64,000 bases of DNA. It comes from Klebsormidium nitens. Its lineage: Eukaryota > Streptophyta > Klebsormidiophyceae > Klebsormidiales > Klebsormidiaceae. The position numbers and the translations under genes were made by a program. Below the pieces are notes generated by a model that was given only the letters and a program-made list of their open reading frames with translations, was not told the DNA's origin and did not search any database. Every line of letters starts with the position of its first letter. The first letter of the stretch is position 1. Positions 34,301-47,031 of the stretch are shown one piece after another. Location of the stretch: positions 1-64,000 of the forward strand of contig DF237380.1 of NCBI GenBank assembly GCA_000708835.1, given 5' to 3'.

Positions 34301-37300
34301 GCAACTCGGGGCCGTTGTTGAGGAGGTGGGTCTCGCGTGCCTCTTTCTGAAATACAGTGGCCAAGAACAAGGACTGCAGAAATTGCTACAACCCTTGCCC
34401 TCACAAACAGAGATCAAGCTTACAGCAATGATCTCTGCTTCATCAATATCGTTCGGGGAACCTCCAGAGAAAAAGCCCTTTCTGTTTCAGAATGCACTGA
34501 CGTCGTCGCGTTGTTGACTGTGCCAGGTGTTGCTTCCTTTTTCCGGCAGGGGCTTTCCTGGATGCTGACGTCAGCAACGCTTTTCCACTGTGCCAGGTGT
34601 CGCTCCCGTCTTTCCGGCAAGGGTTGCCCGCCTATTACGTGCTGGCACCGTCGGAGGCCTCGTCGAACCTCTCACGATACGACGGAGTCAGGTGAGATCA
34701 GCTCAGTACCTCACAACGCACTGAGCGAACGTTCTCACCTGTTCCTCACAGCTCCCTGCTTGAAGACGTGTTGCCCCCTAGCTTTTCTGCTGAAGCGCTT
34801 CAGATGAACAGGGGATGGGGTTACGGTGTGCAGAGAACGCACACAGGATGAGGATCTCTTGACGCCGTTCGTGAAACGCAACGCCTCGCCGAGGCCCGAG
34901 CTTGGGAGCCAGTGGCTTCGAAAGCTTGGGCTGAGAGTACCGCAGATGCATCCAATGTGTCGCCTGGATCCACCCAATTTTGTGCCCTCGTCGCTTTGTC
35001 CAACTGTCCAGAGACCTGTGGAACTTCGCAGTTGGTGCACTTTCGCGTCACATGATGCGAGCTGGTCTTGGGGTTCGCTAATGCATCTGTTAAAGCAGGT
35101 TGCAGAAATGTACGCCGAAATTGCAGCATCTCACACGAGAGCCTGACCTCTGAATCTGGTGATGGACACGTGGTCTTCGGCGGCAGGTACGGTCTGCGAG
35201 TGGAGGGCGACGAGCTGACGTCAATGTACGGAAAGACGCGCGACCAGGGGTTCGGCGCGGAGGTCAAGCGGCGGATCCTGATGGGCACGTACGCGCTCTC
35301 GGCAGGGTACTACGACGCGTTCTACAAGCGAGCGCAGCAGGTGAGCCGGCGGGCGGAGCGCCTGTGACCAGAGTTTCGGCCTTTTAGCTTTTGGGGTTTT
35401 GCAGTCCTGAGGGAAGTTATTTTTTTGGCAGCCCTCTGGAGGGACCCTTGTTTTCCCAGGATTAGTACATATGGAGAACGGGACCTGCCGGTTCTTGACG
35501 TCTCCCCACATCGGGCGTTTCATGCCCAATTCAAGAGAGCCCAGATCGTCCAAGCTAAGCACGCTTGTAACAGTGCGTGCCTGATGAGCCACTCGGTTCT
35601 CGTGCTCTCTTTTATCCGGTTCTGAGAGATCGATCGGGAGGTCCACTCCGGCTCTGGTGAAAGTGCCCGCTCGGGGTTGACTTTCTGAATTGGTGCGTCG
35701 AGGAACTTTGTTGTAGAACGTGGTACGTCGTAGATCGGGGACCAAAGTGGGAGGAGAAGGCTCCGTGACCGGCAATTTGGAATTCTGTGTAGCCGCGTTT
35801 TTGGACAAAACTTTAGGATGAATGTCAGGATTCGACTGAGTCAAAGTTCGTCTTGGCGGCAGGTTCGACTGCAGTACAGCTGTTTGCGTCCAAATTGCCA
35901 CCTTTACCTCCAGTCGGAAACCTTTGACACGATCTTAGACCGTCCGATCAGCAGAAGCTGGCCATCCGGACTGCCTAAGATCGTAACCGGCGAACCTCGC
36001 AGCTTTCGAGGGTGCAGATTTTCATGCAAACAGCTGTCCCTGAAGTACCCGGTTCTGCGGTCAGGCTCAGCCCGGCACGGCCCCTAAAGTGGGTCTCTGC
36101 TCTTTCACCTTCATCATAGACGGCTTTGGCCAGAGTAGGGGTTCGACTTTGACTGTTGATTGCAGGGAAGATTACAAGGCGGGCGTTCGGGAGTCCTCTG
36201 CGAAGCCCGCGTTCCCGGACGCGCGAGTTCAGCACAGAAGAGTACGTCGGCAAACAAACCGGCAGAAAGACGATATGTGTCCTCGCCTCAGAAGCTTTTG
36301 CGCTGCCCCGCAGGTCCGAACGCTGATACAGAGAGACTTCCAGTCCGTCCTGTCAAAGTACGATGCGCTGCTGTCACCCACGGTGCCCACAACTGCCTAC
36401 CAAATAGGTGAGCCATCACATATTGGGGCCTTGCTCTCGCGGCGGCCTCGCTTCGCGAGGTTTTCTCGATTATGGCCGCCTCGCCCAAGACTCGATCCAG
36501 GCTGTTCTTGGAATCGAGGCCGTCCGATGCTTTAGAGTGGGCAGTCTAACGGCACAGATTTGCAACTGGTGGAGGTCGAAGTCGTGTCGAGTGGCCCACT
36601 TTCACAAAACCTGCAGAGAAAGGAAGTTGCAGCTCCTGCAACGTGTCAGGCTTTCGGTGTCCTCTTTTGGGGCATGTATCACTGATGCGGCCGACTCGGC
36701 ACGACTTGACGGGAAGCTTGCTTTGTTCAAATCCGGTCAAGTTGACACCGTCCAGTCTGGACTCTGCGTGAAATTCAAGCGGATGTGAGATACCTTCACA
36801 CAGAGACACGTCTTTAGCAGTCGGTCGGAAGCTGCCTTGGCGACCCGTCGACCGCAATCAGAGTTTGATAGTCGCCTTGCCATGCAGGAGAGAAAACGGA
36901 GGACCCGCTTTCTATGTACGTGGGGGACATCATGACCGTGAGTTGATTGACCCCCCTTTCGAGGAGTGTTTGCACTGTGAAACGTGTATGTACAATTTCT
37001 CCACAGCATAGGTGCCGATACCGTCGATTTGACTGGGCGTCCTGAAACACTCCAAATGAAGGCGGTTTTCACCGCGCTCCGTTTCAGTGCCAACTACAGT
37101 CTCCAAGGCTAACTCCACCTTAACCCGCGATTGACGTTATCATCGGGTAAAGTTCGAGCAGACCTCTTGGTACTTGAGAACCGTTGCAAAGAAAAGAGGC
37201 AGAACACAGTCGATTCTCGGACGGAGTCGATAACATTGACCATACTAAGTTTATGTAGTCGGCTTCAGCCCTTAGGAACTGCGAGTCACTCTGAGGGTGC

Positions 37301-38606
37301 GCTCGCAGACTCTCCCTGACTCTTCTGACCTGTCGCAAACGTACTTACTTGGGTCGCTGTCACTCGTTTCATCACCCGGACAGTTTTCGGACGGGTTTGA
37401 AAAACTTCTGAACGTCTGGAACCTTCCGACCGCTGGGATCCCAGAGCCTGCTCGCGGCCAGGGTACAGGTCCCCCAAAACCTATGATATTGTTTCTCTAT
37501 TTGAGCTGATCCGCTTGTCACGTCTAAGTCAGCTTTCTGCAGCACCAATCCGATAGGCCCTGCCGTGCGCCCCTTACCCGCCCCGGTTACGCGTGCAGGT
37601 TAACGTTAACCTGGCAGGGCTGCCAGCGCTCGTCGTCCCGTGCGGTCTAGACCAGGGTTTGCCGGTCGGTTTGCAGCTCGTGGGCCCCGCGTTTGGAGAG
37701 GTCAGTCCTCGCTTGGCTTTACTCGCTTGCATTTTAAGGTCGGGCCTCTACACTTCTCTTGCTGCTGCCCAATCGTTCTGGTCTCGCCTTGATCATCGAA
37801 ACCAAGGCACTGTCAGAAACAGCGTTAAGCGTCTTTACTATGTTCGCTGCGCAGACGACTTTGTTTTAGGGCTTATAGGTCATCCTTCAGAAGTCATTGC
37901 GATCAAAGATGGGACTACTTGTTGGCTCAAGACAAACCTACAGATGTCGTCTAGATCAGTCCAGCTTCGCTGCTGTGCAAAAGGCGGAGTCGCACGGGAG
38001 AGCTCACCACAGGCACCTAGCAGTCCTATCCAGAGACCGAGTTTGTTGGTTAACAACTCAAGCAACCAGGATCTTCAGAGAAGCAAAATCGAAGCTTTGG
38101 CTCCTTGAACGGCCAAGCTTCGTCAGGGTACTGACTGTTTGCACCAGCAAAAGGTCGTCAAATCTCGGTATGCTGCTCCAAGCTGCTCATTCTGCGCCCT
38201 GAGTACCTTCAAACCCTAAAACCCGAAAACCCTAAAACCCGAAAACCTGAAAAATCTAAAAACCGCAGTGACCTGTGTCACAGTCTCATGCGCCACAAGA
38301 GGAGCTCTATTTTCACATCCACCTTTATGTCTTTGATCCCGGGATCCCTCACCCTTCGGCAACCAGAGACAGCGCAAAGCCCCGTATTGTTTGCCAATGT
38401 AAAGGCAAACATAGTCGTTCGATGCACGAAGCTCTGAGGACTCGATCTTTCAGAAGTGCGCCTTCCGGCGCGCCGCCCTCTTTGACTCAACGGTCACACT
38501 CCTCTCCTCTTTGCAGGCCGAGTTGTTGCGCTTGGGGCACGTGTTTGAGCAGACCAACTCTACCTGGCGGAATGCCGATCTCCCAGAGCTGGTTGTAGCT
38601 CGATGA
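31310..38606 (+). CDS. GatA: Glutamyl-tRNA(Gln) amidotransferase subunit A, organelle-targeted
   Basis: Ten exons in full phase agreement: 31310-31798, 32362-32685, 33024-33191, 34146-34325, 34597-34691, 35187-35340, 36314-36407, 36888-36937, 37599-37700, 38517-38606; 581 residues. GatA releases ammonia from glutamine, which the GatCAB complex uses to turn Glu-tRNA(Gln) into Gln-tRNA(Gln) in plastids and mitochondria. The amidase signature is intact: Lys163 at GVK/DN (across the first splice junction), Ser242 in [11 protein letters not shown] and Ser262 in [13 protein letters not shown]. Other family blocks are [34 protein letters not shown] and [13 protein letters not shown]. About 85 residues before the amidase core are Arg/Ser/Gln-rich and low in acids, typical of a transit peptide; the first ATG at 31310 is used, with others at 31469 and 31532. 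Two exons have degenerate copies of their 5' edges in the upstream introns. Confidence 0.92.
33972..34050. repeat. Degenerate copy of the 5' part of GatA exon 34146-34325
   Basis: The acceptor and about 70 bases of the exon (GACTACACCGCCAAT, then CCGCCCGGCCAG) are copied 166 bases upstream, with ATGCAG as a would-be acceptor at 33975-33979. The copy has small indels that break the GatA frame after RPA. It sits in the upstream intron. Confidence 0.85.
34515..34562. repeat. Degenerate copy of the 5' edge of GatA exon 34597-34691
   Basis: CTGTGCCAGGTGTTGCTTCC followed by TTTTTCCGGCAGGGG repeats the true exon start CTGTGCCAGGTGTCGCTCCC followed by GTCTTTCCGGCAAGGG, 70 bases upstream. The splice acceptor CCAG is preserved in the copy, but its use would shift the frame. 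Confidence 0.85.
38211..38268. repeat. Interstitial degenerate telomere-like repeat (CCCTAAA type)
   Basis: Several units of AAACCCTAAAACCCGAAAAC occur in a row, matching the plant-type telomere motif with extra A and T-to-G changes. It lies in the last intron of GatA. It may be a healed break or a chance A/C-rich array. Confidence 0.6.
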
Positions 38607-40184
38607 TGACAGAGCGCGTGAGGACATCCCAAAGAGCTCCTCAAGTCCAATTTAAAGAATCGCACCGTATGCTGGAATATAATTATCGAAGCAATACACG
38701 GATTCGCAGTAAACGTATGTGCGAATCTGGCCGGCCGATGCAAAGGGGCGAGGATGGGAGCCGTTTGCCAAACATGGCGCGAGTGAACGTCCTTTATACA
38801 AGCGTGCCAGGCCTCTGGAATGCGTTCGTTGTTGAATCTCGAGGGCCAGTAATGCAACCCGGCGGCTTGGCTGCGTAAGGGTCAAATGTCAGCTAGCATC
38901 ATTGGGCTCGGAAATCATATGTGAATACAGAAACTGGAAACGCGTTGGCACTCACTGTATGTCGGATCAATCATGTTACCTGGTGCATGATGCGTAGGTA
39001 TACAAGTAGCCACACGAGTATGTACATGTCCTGATTGAAACAGGCTGGCAGGTCGATATCTTGTCTAGCTGGCTATATAGAGGCTGCCAGGTGAATGCCG
39101 CGTCTCTAGGTATTCGTTTTCTCCGTATAGCCAAATAGGATCGACGGTCGTCACGTAGCCTTCTCATGTGGCATACATGTATGAGTACTTGATGATCGAA
39201 CGGCCATATGCATCACAGACTACACTGCACGATACTACATTCGAAAAAACACTAGTGTTTCTTGTTGTCATCTCGCTTTTTGGGCAAGCTTGGTCTACTT
39301 AATAATATACTCTAATTTTACATATATCTGCACTTTCGATGCTGGCCATCCTACAAACGTCATGTTGATTTTGTGCGTTAATTTGGCCGCTTCTTTGATG
39401 GACTCTGACGATGCGTGCTCCAGTTGACTCTATTGACCGGAGCATTGAACGTCTGCGAAGATATCATTACACAAAGGCGGACTCCCAAACTATAGATTGG
39501 AAGCTTTTCAAGCTAACTTGTGGTCGCTGATTGATCTGGTATGCAAGCTGACGGTACAGTCGAATGTTTTGTCGGACTATTTTCGGCTACAAGCATGTCG
39601 ACCAATAGACGTGTAAGCCATGCAGGTACATGCAAACCTGTGCCACCCCCGTACATGAACTCCGTTTTAGAAAGGTAGCCCTTAATCTTGAATTGCATAT
39701 TCATCTCTCAATGTAGCGCCGGCCAGAAACAATCAGCCGCCTTTTGCAGAGGACGATTTACATATGCGAATGAATGTTATCAGTTTCACATAAGTTAGTA
39801 GGTTGTTTACTCAGCGTTGTCGGACATACCCACGCTGACTAGGCCAACGAGGAACGCTATCCTAATTTAGCGGAAACTTCAGTTCATCTGGATTTCGGCG
39901 AGTTATATCATCTGGACCCAACTGCTTGGAAGTCATCAGTTCCAACCTAGACCAGTGAAAAGTTCTGTTGCGACACGCACGGATCTACGTTTGTGCAAGT
40001 TCTACTGTCTTCGTGAACAGAATCACGAGCGTTCACCAATTGCTCTGCAATGCTTTCGTAGGTTACCACCGTTCCAAGTTACGACTTTTTCCACTGCTGG
40101 GCTGCTCTAACCAAACCCTTCCAGTCACTCCCACTAGACGCCAATAAATACCGACAGTGCGTAACAGTCTGTCCGTCTCACGCC
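38607..40184. other. Intergenic between GatA and first Root_cap gene
   Basis: Convergent spacer holding the 3' regions of both genes. AT-rich with only short chance ORFs; nothing else is recognised. Confidence 0.5.
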
Positions 40185-43100
40185 CTAGCGGCACAGCAGC
40201 GACCCCGTCTCCTGGCTGCACTGCGGGCTGACCGTGACGTACTCGTCGACGGCCGGTGACGTCAGCATCTTGCGCGAGGCCTTGGCGCCGTCCTCGAGGA
40301 TGTTGACATTGCGCACGGTGACGCCGGTCGCCAGGTCGAACTGGTTGAACGTGCTGTCGGCTGACGTCAGCGACGACACGCGGTAGTCGGACGTGACGCC
40401 CTCCACCAGGAACTCGTGGCCGGTCGCGTTGGTCGTGACGGCGTTCCGGCGCTCGATGGCGTCCGGGCGGAACATCTGGCCCTGCAGCGGAACGGAGCGA
40501 GGGGGGAGGTCAGTGACCTTCCAAGTTAGGAGTGGGATTGCGGGTTGACAGTCGAAGCACGAGGAGATACGTTCATCCTTACGGAATTGACGACTTGGGT
40601 TCTGTAAGGAGTCGGCGCCCCTACTGATGGTTGAGTGAAGGAACTCGAATCGAAGTACGAGATGCGCATCCAGATTTTGGAATTGAGGTGAAAGGACGAG
40701 AGCCGCACAGTACAGAGTTGAAAGGAGATTTAAGATCAAAGCTTCGTTCTACGACGTGCATACCGCCAATCTCGATCAACTCGCACAAATGCTTCGCCAG
40801 GTTTCTTCATTCAGTGCGCTTAATCGACGAAGAGGCTTTGGCGACGCTCTTCCAAAACGGACCTAAAGCTTGCTCCTGAGATTAGACTTCCAAGTCGAAG
40901 TGAAGGCAACGAACAAAAGACTCCCGAATCGACAGCAATTACCCGCGTGGCTAAACTCGAGGCGTGAAAAACGGCCACGTGGCTTACCAGGACACCGTGA
41001 GCGTGGCGGGAGATGGTGAGGTGGTCCATGTCCATGTCGAGGTACTTGCCAAGAGGGTCCAACTAGAGAGAGCGAGAGAAAGAGAAGAGCGTCAGAAAGA
41101 GCAGATGTGAAGCTTCAAGTGAAGGGATTCCACCAGAGAGCGCGAGGAAAATGAGAGAGTGTCAGACCGAGGCGTCTAGACAGCTGCCGAAATGCGTGCA
41201 GAGAAGGGTCATAGCGGATGGAGACAGATGAACGGTGGATCATCAGTGCAAATCGAAACGAGCAAGTTTCGGATCGCACTCTTTCAGAGGGACACACGTA
41301 ATAAGATTGCGAACCGAGTGCTTCTGTTCATTCGAGTCAAGTTGAAACACACAAAAATTTGGAGAGGAGGACAAAGACAATCCCCGCGCAAAGCCGCCTT
41401 AGGGAGCATAAGCGAGAAGCGAGCCAAGTCTTGGAGCCACAATAATGTCCTGGACTTTTCAAAGACTTGAAAGGCAGAGAATGGCAGAGTCGTGGAGCCA
41501 GGAACTTCTGACAAAAGTTTACAAAAAAACTGGGAGGCAGCGGCGCACCTGGATGCGGCTCTCGATGCGGGGGCTGAACGTGGCCTCAAAGTGGCCGTCG
41601 ATCTTGATGCGGGCGTGCGCGCGCATGTGGGGCTCGCGTGTGATGGTCGCCTGGCCGTCGGGGGACGTCCACGTGTACTCGGCGGTGCCCTGGACGGTTA
41701 AGGAGTGGGGTTAAGGAGCTGATGAGAAGGGTTAAGGGCACTCATTGGTGCTTTACTTGATGCTTTAAGAGCGAAATGGTATTTAACTTGCTGCGGAGCT
41801 AGGAAGGTGAAATCAGCAGGATTTGGTCCGAAAACCCACTTTTGCTGGAGTATCTACAAGACGCTACTTCTCAGAGCTTTCTTATTATTAAGACCTTTCT
41901 TGGCCCTTTGAACAAGGACTTGACAGAGTGTTTTGTGTGAAGCAGGGCAATACGAGCGGGAGTCGCAGTTCTGAGCAAGCGACAAGCTTTCAGTGTTGCA
42001 ACCGAACAGCATAGACAGGTATCTGAAGGCTCTCTCAGACACAAAGGACAGCTGATGCAACCAAAGTCACCGTGACCTGATGCAACCAAAGTCACCGTGA
42101 CCTGAAAAATTCCGAGTCGGCGCCCAAATAAGCTGCTCTTGCAGGAGACATAAGGTATAGCAGGACGTGAGCAACATCGTTTTTTTTCCTGCGGGACCGA
42201 GCTGTCACCCCAGCTCGACTCGAGTCCGTTGAGGGGGTAACAAACGGGCGAAACCTGCGTTCAGAAGCTTGCTATCCAAATTTAAAAAACACCTGACTAC
42301 CTCCAACCGACAAGCCACTTTTACCCCAGATGCAAATGCGAAGACAAAAAGAAGAAGAAGCGCATCTTACCGAGCCGACTGGAATGTCTTCCCCGTCAAA
42401 GGTGAAGAAGAAGACGTCAGCGGCCTCGAACTCCTTCTCCTGGTCGATGCCGATGCTCACAAAGTGGGTCACGCCAGCCTCGTCTTTGTAACCCATGGCC
42501 ATCTCCTGCAAAAAGAAAGGGTTAAGAAAGGGGTTAGCGCTGACACGTTGGTCTCGTATATAGTATCCATCAATGTCCCTTGGGCACACCGAAGGATAAC
42601 ATCTGCAGCGTGTAATTGTAGTGTGGAGAGAATCCAACAAAGACCCCGGCGCAATAACCCCTGATCCGTAAACAGCATGTTGGCAAGCGATATGCATACC
42701 TGCGTGACTTCTGAACAGATCCATCGAGCAGACCAGTACGGTCAAGCAAAAAACCTCCAAAGCCAAAACGCTTCTGCACAAGTCCTCTGTGAAGCGAGTG
42801 AACTGTACCCCCTCTGGAAAAGATAAGGCGAATCTCTTCAGGAGTGGATGAGTGCACTCACCTCAATCCAGGTGCCGTGCTCGACGTTCTCCGTGTTGGT
42901 GCGCTCACCGACAAACCGGGCGTTCATCTGCAGAGATTCCACAGAGTAGTCAGTCCCCTGCCCAGCTTAGACCCAGATCATGGGAACACAAGCAAAGGGA
43001 CGGGGAATAGCGGATAAGAGACAAATCGGTTGTACTTAACCGGCCCAAAGTCGAGAGAGTATCACAAAGGCAGTGGGCATTGTGAAACTGGGTACGACTG

Positions 43101-44948
43101 CAATGACAAGAATCTGGAAGCAAGGTTGGAGCAGAGTCCTGTTGGGAGACATGCCAGCTGTCATGACTTGCGCTTCTCAGCTGGGATTCTGCCAAAGCTG
43201 GGGGCTGCCATACTGGTGAAAAAGGGGCTGGGTTATGGTTCCAGTATGTGTTTGACCTACTTCAAACCGCGAATCATCAAACCGTGCTTCTCCGACTGTC
43301 TACCATGTGGGTCCATCAGGTGCCCAGTAACCCCTTTGTATCAGTTCCTTTCGATTCGACAGACTTTGCTTGACAAAGAAGCAGTGGGGATAAAGCAACT
43401 CCCTGCCTTTGGAGTCACTCCAGTTCTGAGGATTCAGACAGGCATGCGAACCATAGTCTAAAGGCAGTCCCTCATCCTGACACCAACCCTGCTATTGTGT
43501 GGAGAGTAAGCCTCTCACCTGGAAGTCGGTGTCAGAGATAATGCTGAAGATCTGGTCACGCACGCCGTGCCAGTCGAAAAAGATGCCCCCCGGTGCCGCA
43601 AAGTGAGGGTCGCCGCAGACCCCTCCGGAGTACGCCTCTGCAAAGGGAACGAAGCACATGAGCCTATATTACATGGAAATATCCTGCTTGGATCGGCATG
43701 CTTTGGTATTCTGCTCAACCCGAGTCGAAATCTGGACTTAAAGAGCTTTGAGTGTGGCAGATCGCACATAGGGCTACAATGCAATTGAGAAGGGACAAGG
43801 GAATAGAAAGCTATGGGCCATTTTCGAAACTTGCTGCTTGCTCGGCTGTATCTGTGCTTGGTTATTGCCTGTAATTGTTGGCAAGCCTGAGAACACCTAT
43901 GACTTGCCAGGTCTGGTAGGCATACGACAAGAGGCCCTCAGGTGCTCAGGTGAGTGGCAAAATTGGCAAGTGCGTTGCACGTTTGGAAGATGGAATTAGG
44001 TGCTTGATGCAAGCAGAAAGAAGGAGTCCAGTATGCAGATTAGGAAGTGTAAAGGACTTTGCACGGAGCGGGAAAAGAGGAGGAAGAGTGCACAAGAAAG
44101 GTGCAAGTACAGATTGCTGTTTCTGCCTGCCATGGGAACAAGCAGAAAAGGGACATCCTGAATCGAGGGGAAAACAACCTGCGTCTGTATTTGTTGCCCA
44201 GCGTTACAGGGTCTATGATTAGTATAAGCCTCAGCTTTCGGAAGGGCTAGCACACCACTTTCCCAAACTTAGCTCGACACAGTTCACCACTGTTCAGCGG
44301 ACCTGCCTATTTCAGAGCCTTTCAGGTTTGTTAAGGTAGCAATGCAGCCTTTTTTGAAGCTGGATGTGCTGTGTCTCAACAAGGTGGCTGATCCGCTTGG
44401 ACACTCTGAAAGACCACGCCAAGCTGGTAAGCCACGAGTCACCAAAAAGAGTTTCCAGCCCCCCTACCGCTGCACCTCTGCCACCAGTGGCTTCATGTGA
44501 GCATGAGTGCCGATCCATATTTCAGCAGAAGATGGAATAACTGAAAGTGAATCTTCAATGACCACAAACAAGACCAGAGTGAGAATACAGGCCTCAACAA
44601 CGAAGGAACTCGAAAGCTTTTCTGCTCACTGGGGTTGTCGCAGTTGCTATTGAGGAACCAGAGATCATTTTCGCACTCGAGCTTGATGCTGCCGCCAAGG
44701 TCGGTGCACTTCGGGCACGAGTCGTCTTCGGACCCGCATGTGTTCCCGCTCCCAACGCTTTTGTAGCAGCCCACGTTGATGTTGGCGCAGCTTGTTATGC
44801 CCGTCAGTGTCAGTGACCCAATGGCCCCTGTGCACTTGCGGGTGGTGACCCCGGCGCAAGGCGCGATGTATCCAATGTAGGTGGCGGTCGCCACATGGGC
44901 GGTCAGGGCAAGCACCAGGAGGAGGGCTGACAGCTGGCGGGACGCCAT
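40185..44948 (-). CDS. Secreted Root_cap-domain protein, tandem copy 1
   Basis: Seven exons in consistent phase: 44948-44630, 43637-43519, 42927-42862, 42505-42371, 41689-41549, 41062-40988, 40481-40185; 383 residues. A signal peptide (MASRQLSALLLVLALTAHVA) leads into a Cys-rich module of about 85 residues with ten or so cysteines. The body is the plant Root_cap/LEA-like family: VCGDPHFAAPGGIFFDWHG (family pattern DPRF...G.YFHG), FSIISDTDFQMNARFVGERTN, then FFTFDGEDIPVGS, LDPLGKYLDMDMDHLTISRH and the terminal GQMFRPDAIERRNAV with DYRVSSLTSADSTFNQF. In land plants these proteins are secreted and found in root caps and stress-exposed tissue; the biochemical role is unknown. An alga has no root cap, so an extracellular matrix or stress role is more likely (inference). 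It is the first of three tandem paralogues with the same exon sizes. Confidence 0.85.
42052..42101. repeat. Perfect 25-base tandem duplication with GTCACCGTGAC palindrome
   Basis: CTGATGCAACCAAAGTCACC plus GTGAC occurs twice without change, head to tail, in the intron between Root_cap copy 1 exons 42505-42371 and 41689-41549. The lack of differences suggests a recent event. Confidence 0.9.
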
Positions 44949-47031
44949 GGGGACAGCTGGCAAGCGCAGGCGACACCTGTTGAGCTGGAAAGAGCAGACC
45001 GTGCTGTCGGCTGCCGCTTGCGTGTGGTGGCGATGAGCAAGGGAAAGGAGAGCGGTAAGTAATGAGGGAGGTGGGGGGAAATATGTTCTTTTCAACACTC
45101 AGCTTGTGCGAATGAAGTGATCGTGACAATGCATTCGAGCTTTTCAACAGGAGCGCGCCGGCTTACTCGATTGGAGCTGCACTACACCGATTGAAGGCCC
45201 ACAGTCGCCGCGATCCAGTGCAGCTACGTTACGTGCTAGTGCTGGTAGTTAGCCATGATCGACACGCCCAGAGAAAAGCGACATCTCTACCCATGCGCAG
45301 CCCCATACACATAATGCAGCCTATGGAAAGTTAGCTGGACAGGTGCTATCCGAACGTTCGCCATGGGGCTTGCAACCCTTTCTCCTCCCCCGGATCCCAC
45401 GGCCCCGGCAGGACCGGGCCAGACTGCAGCTCGGGCCGAATCGGTCTAATTTAAACTTATTTTAATTCAATCGGTCAACCACCTTGGGAAGGAAGGGGTT
45501 AGTAAGTTGGTCTCCGTGTCAGGTGGGTACGAGGCAGGTTTCAAATTCCGGGTTTAGGGGTTTGTGACCTAACTTTGCGCTTCCGCTGCTTACAAAAAAT
45601 ATATAACCAGTATTTCGATATTCTCGAGCTTTTGCAAAGGGGGCGCGGCGAGTGCCGACATTTCATCGACATCATAGTCGGAAGGCCCCAGCAAATTCTT
45701 TTTTGATTTCCGCAGCGGCCGGGATGGCGACCAACAGACTCGGGAATTGGTACCTAAGGTAGTTGATGGCTGAGCAGACTGATGATCGGTCGCCACAAAG
45801 AATCCGTACAAGTATCTACCACCGAGATTCACGGCGCGGGGCGTTCCTTGCTTGCCGCGTGCGTCCTTGTGACTCCTGCGGCGCCGGGCCTGGGCGCCAG
45901 GCAAACTTACTTTTCCCATGCACTGGAAGTTGGACGTCCCGTTTGTCCCATATACTTTAACATGACGTATGTATGATGTGACATGGCACCAATTTGTATT
46001 TCTTACTGCAAGTAATTAACGAGTGTAACTGTTTGTTTGATGCATATGTTTACAAAATGCTTACAATTGGTTAACATATGCTTTCACGCTGTTGAATGGC
46101 TGTTTATTACTCGATCGCTTTGAGCAATATGGAGAGTGCCAACTAGGGGAGTCAATATATGACACTTACTGTATTCATCATTTGTACCTTCCAATGACTG
46201 TATAAATACTGTATTAGAATTGTCACCTGCCGTCACCTCTGATGTGCTAAATGCCTCATGGCAGCGACTTGATCAATATCCCCAGCACTTGAGCGACTGG
46301 CTCGTGGGACTCAAGCTCGACACAGAATCTGTTGGTAGAGATTTATCTTTCATGCAAACCAAATTTCCAAAGCCTTTCTGTAAGCCACGCCTGACTCTAC
46401 ACAACCATTCATTCTAATAATCTGATAAACTGCAGCTGCGGAGCATCAATCTTCATTGGACGCATGCTGTAGGTTATTAAGCAGTATGTGGACAGGTTCG
46501 GCCAAGCTTGATTAGAGACAAGGGGCCGGGGGGCGAGTCGAATTCAAGTCCTCCTGATCATACTGTATCTAGGATCACTAGACCGTACGTAGCAGCTTCT
46601 CCCTGTCTATCTTGAGCGATGTAAGGATTGCCGATGTAGCTCACGCGGTATGTTCAGACTTTCTGGCAACTTTTAAACCAATGCACTAGTCATACCCTGA
46701 CAAATGAGGAGACGAAGACTCAGAGTACTGTTTGCCAATGCTGGCCTGCGGGCTAGCTACATAGCCGTGTACTGCAATGTTTAGTAAAGGGACCGCCTTT
46801 GATTTGTCATGAGATAGTAATAGTGATGGGAACCGATCCTAGGCTCTACAGAGACGGAGATTCGATTCCGTTTGCCGGTACTGGCAGCGGGCTAGCTAGC
46901 CATCTGCAATGGTTAGCAAGGGGACAGCCTTTATCAGGAGATAGTAAGAGTGATGGGACCTCGATCCTAGGCTCTACAATTAGTTGTGAGTGTTTCTATT
47001 GTGTTGTGCTCTCTGTTCTGTTGCGTGCCAA
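44949..47031. other. Intergenic between Root_cap copies 1 and 2
   Basis: Contains the promoter side of copy 1. At 46730-46982 a segment of about 120 bases is duplicated in tandem (shared words: CGGGCTAGCTA, GAGATAGTAA, AGTGATGGGA, GATCCTAGGCTCTACA) with roughly 135-base spacing. An ORF on the minus strand at 45919-45590 has no recognised relative and is not credited. Confidence 0.55.

Noticed and set aside
45590-45919. 109-codon minus-strand ORF with a GTAAGT right after ATGGGAAAA
   Set aside because: No family recognised and no exon to join; kept out as chance.
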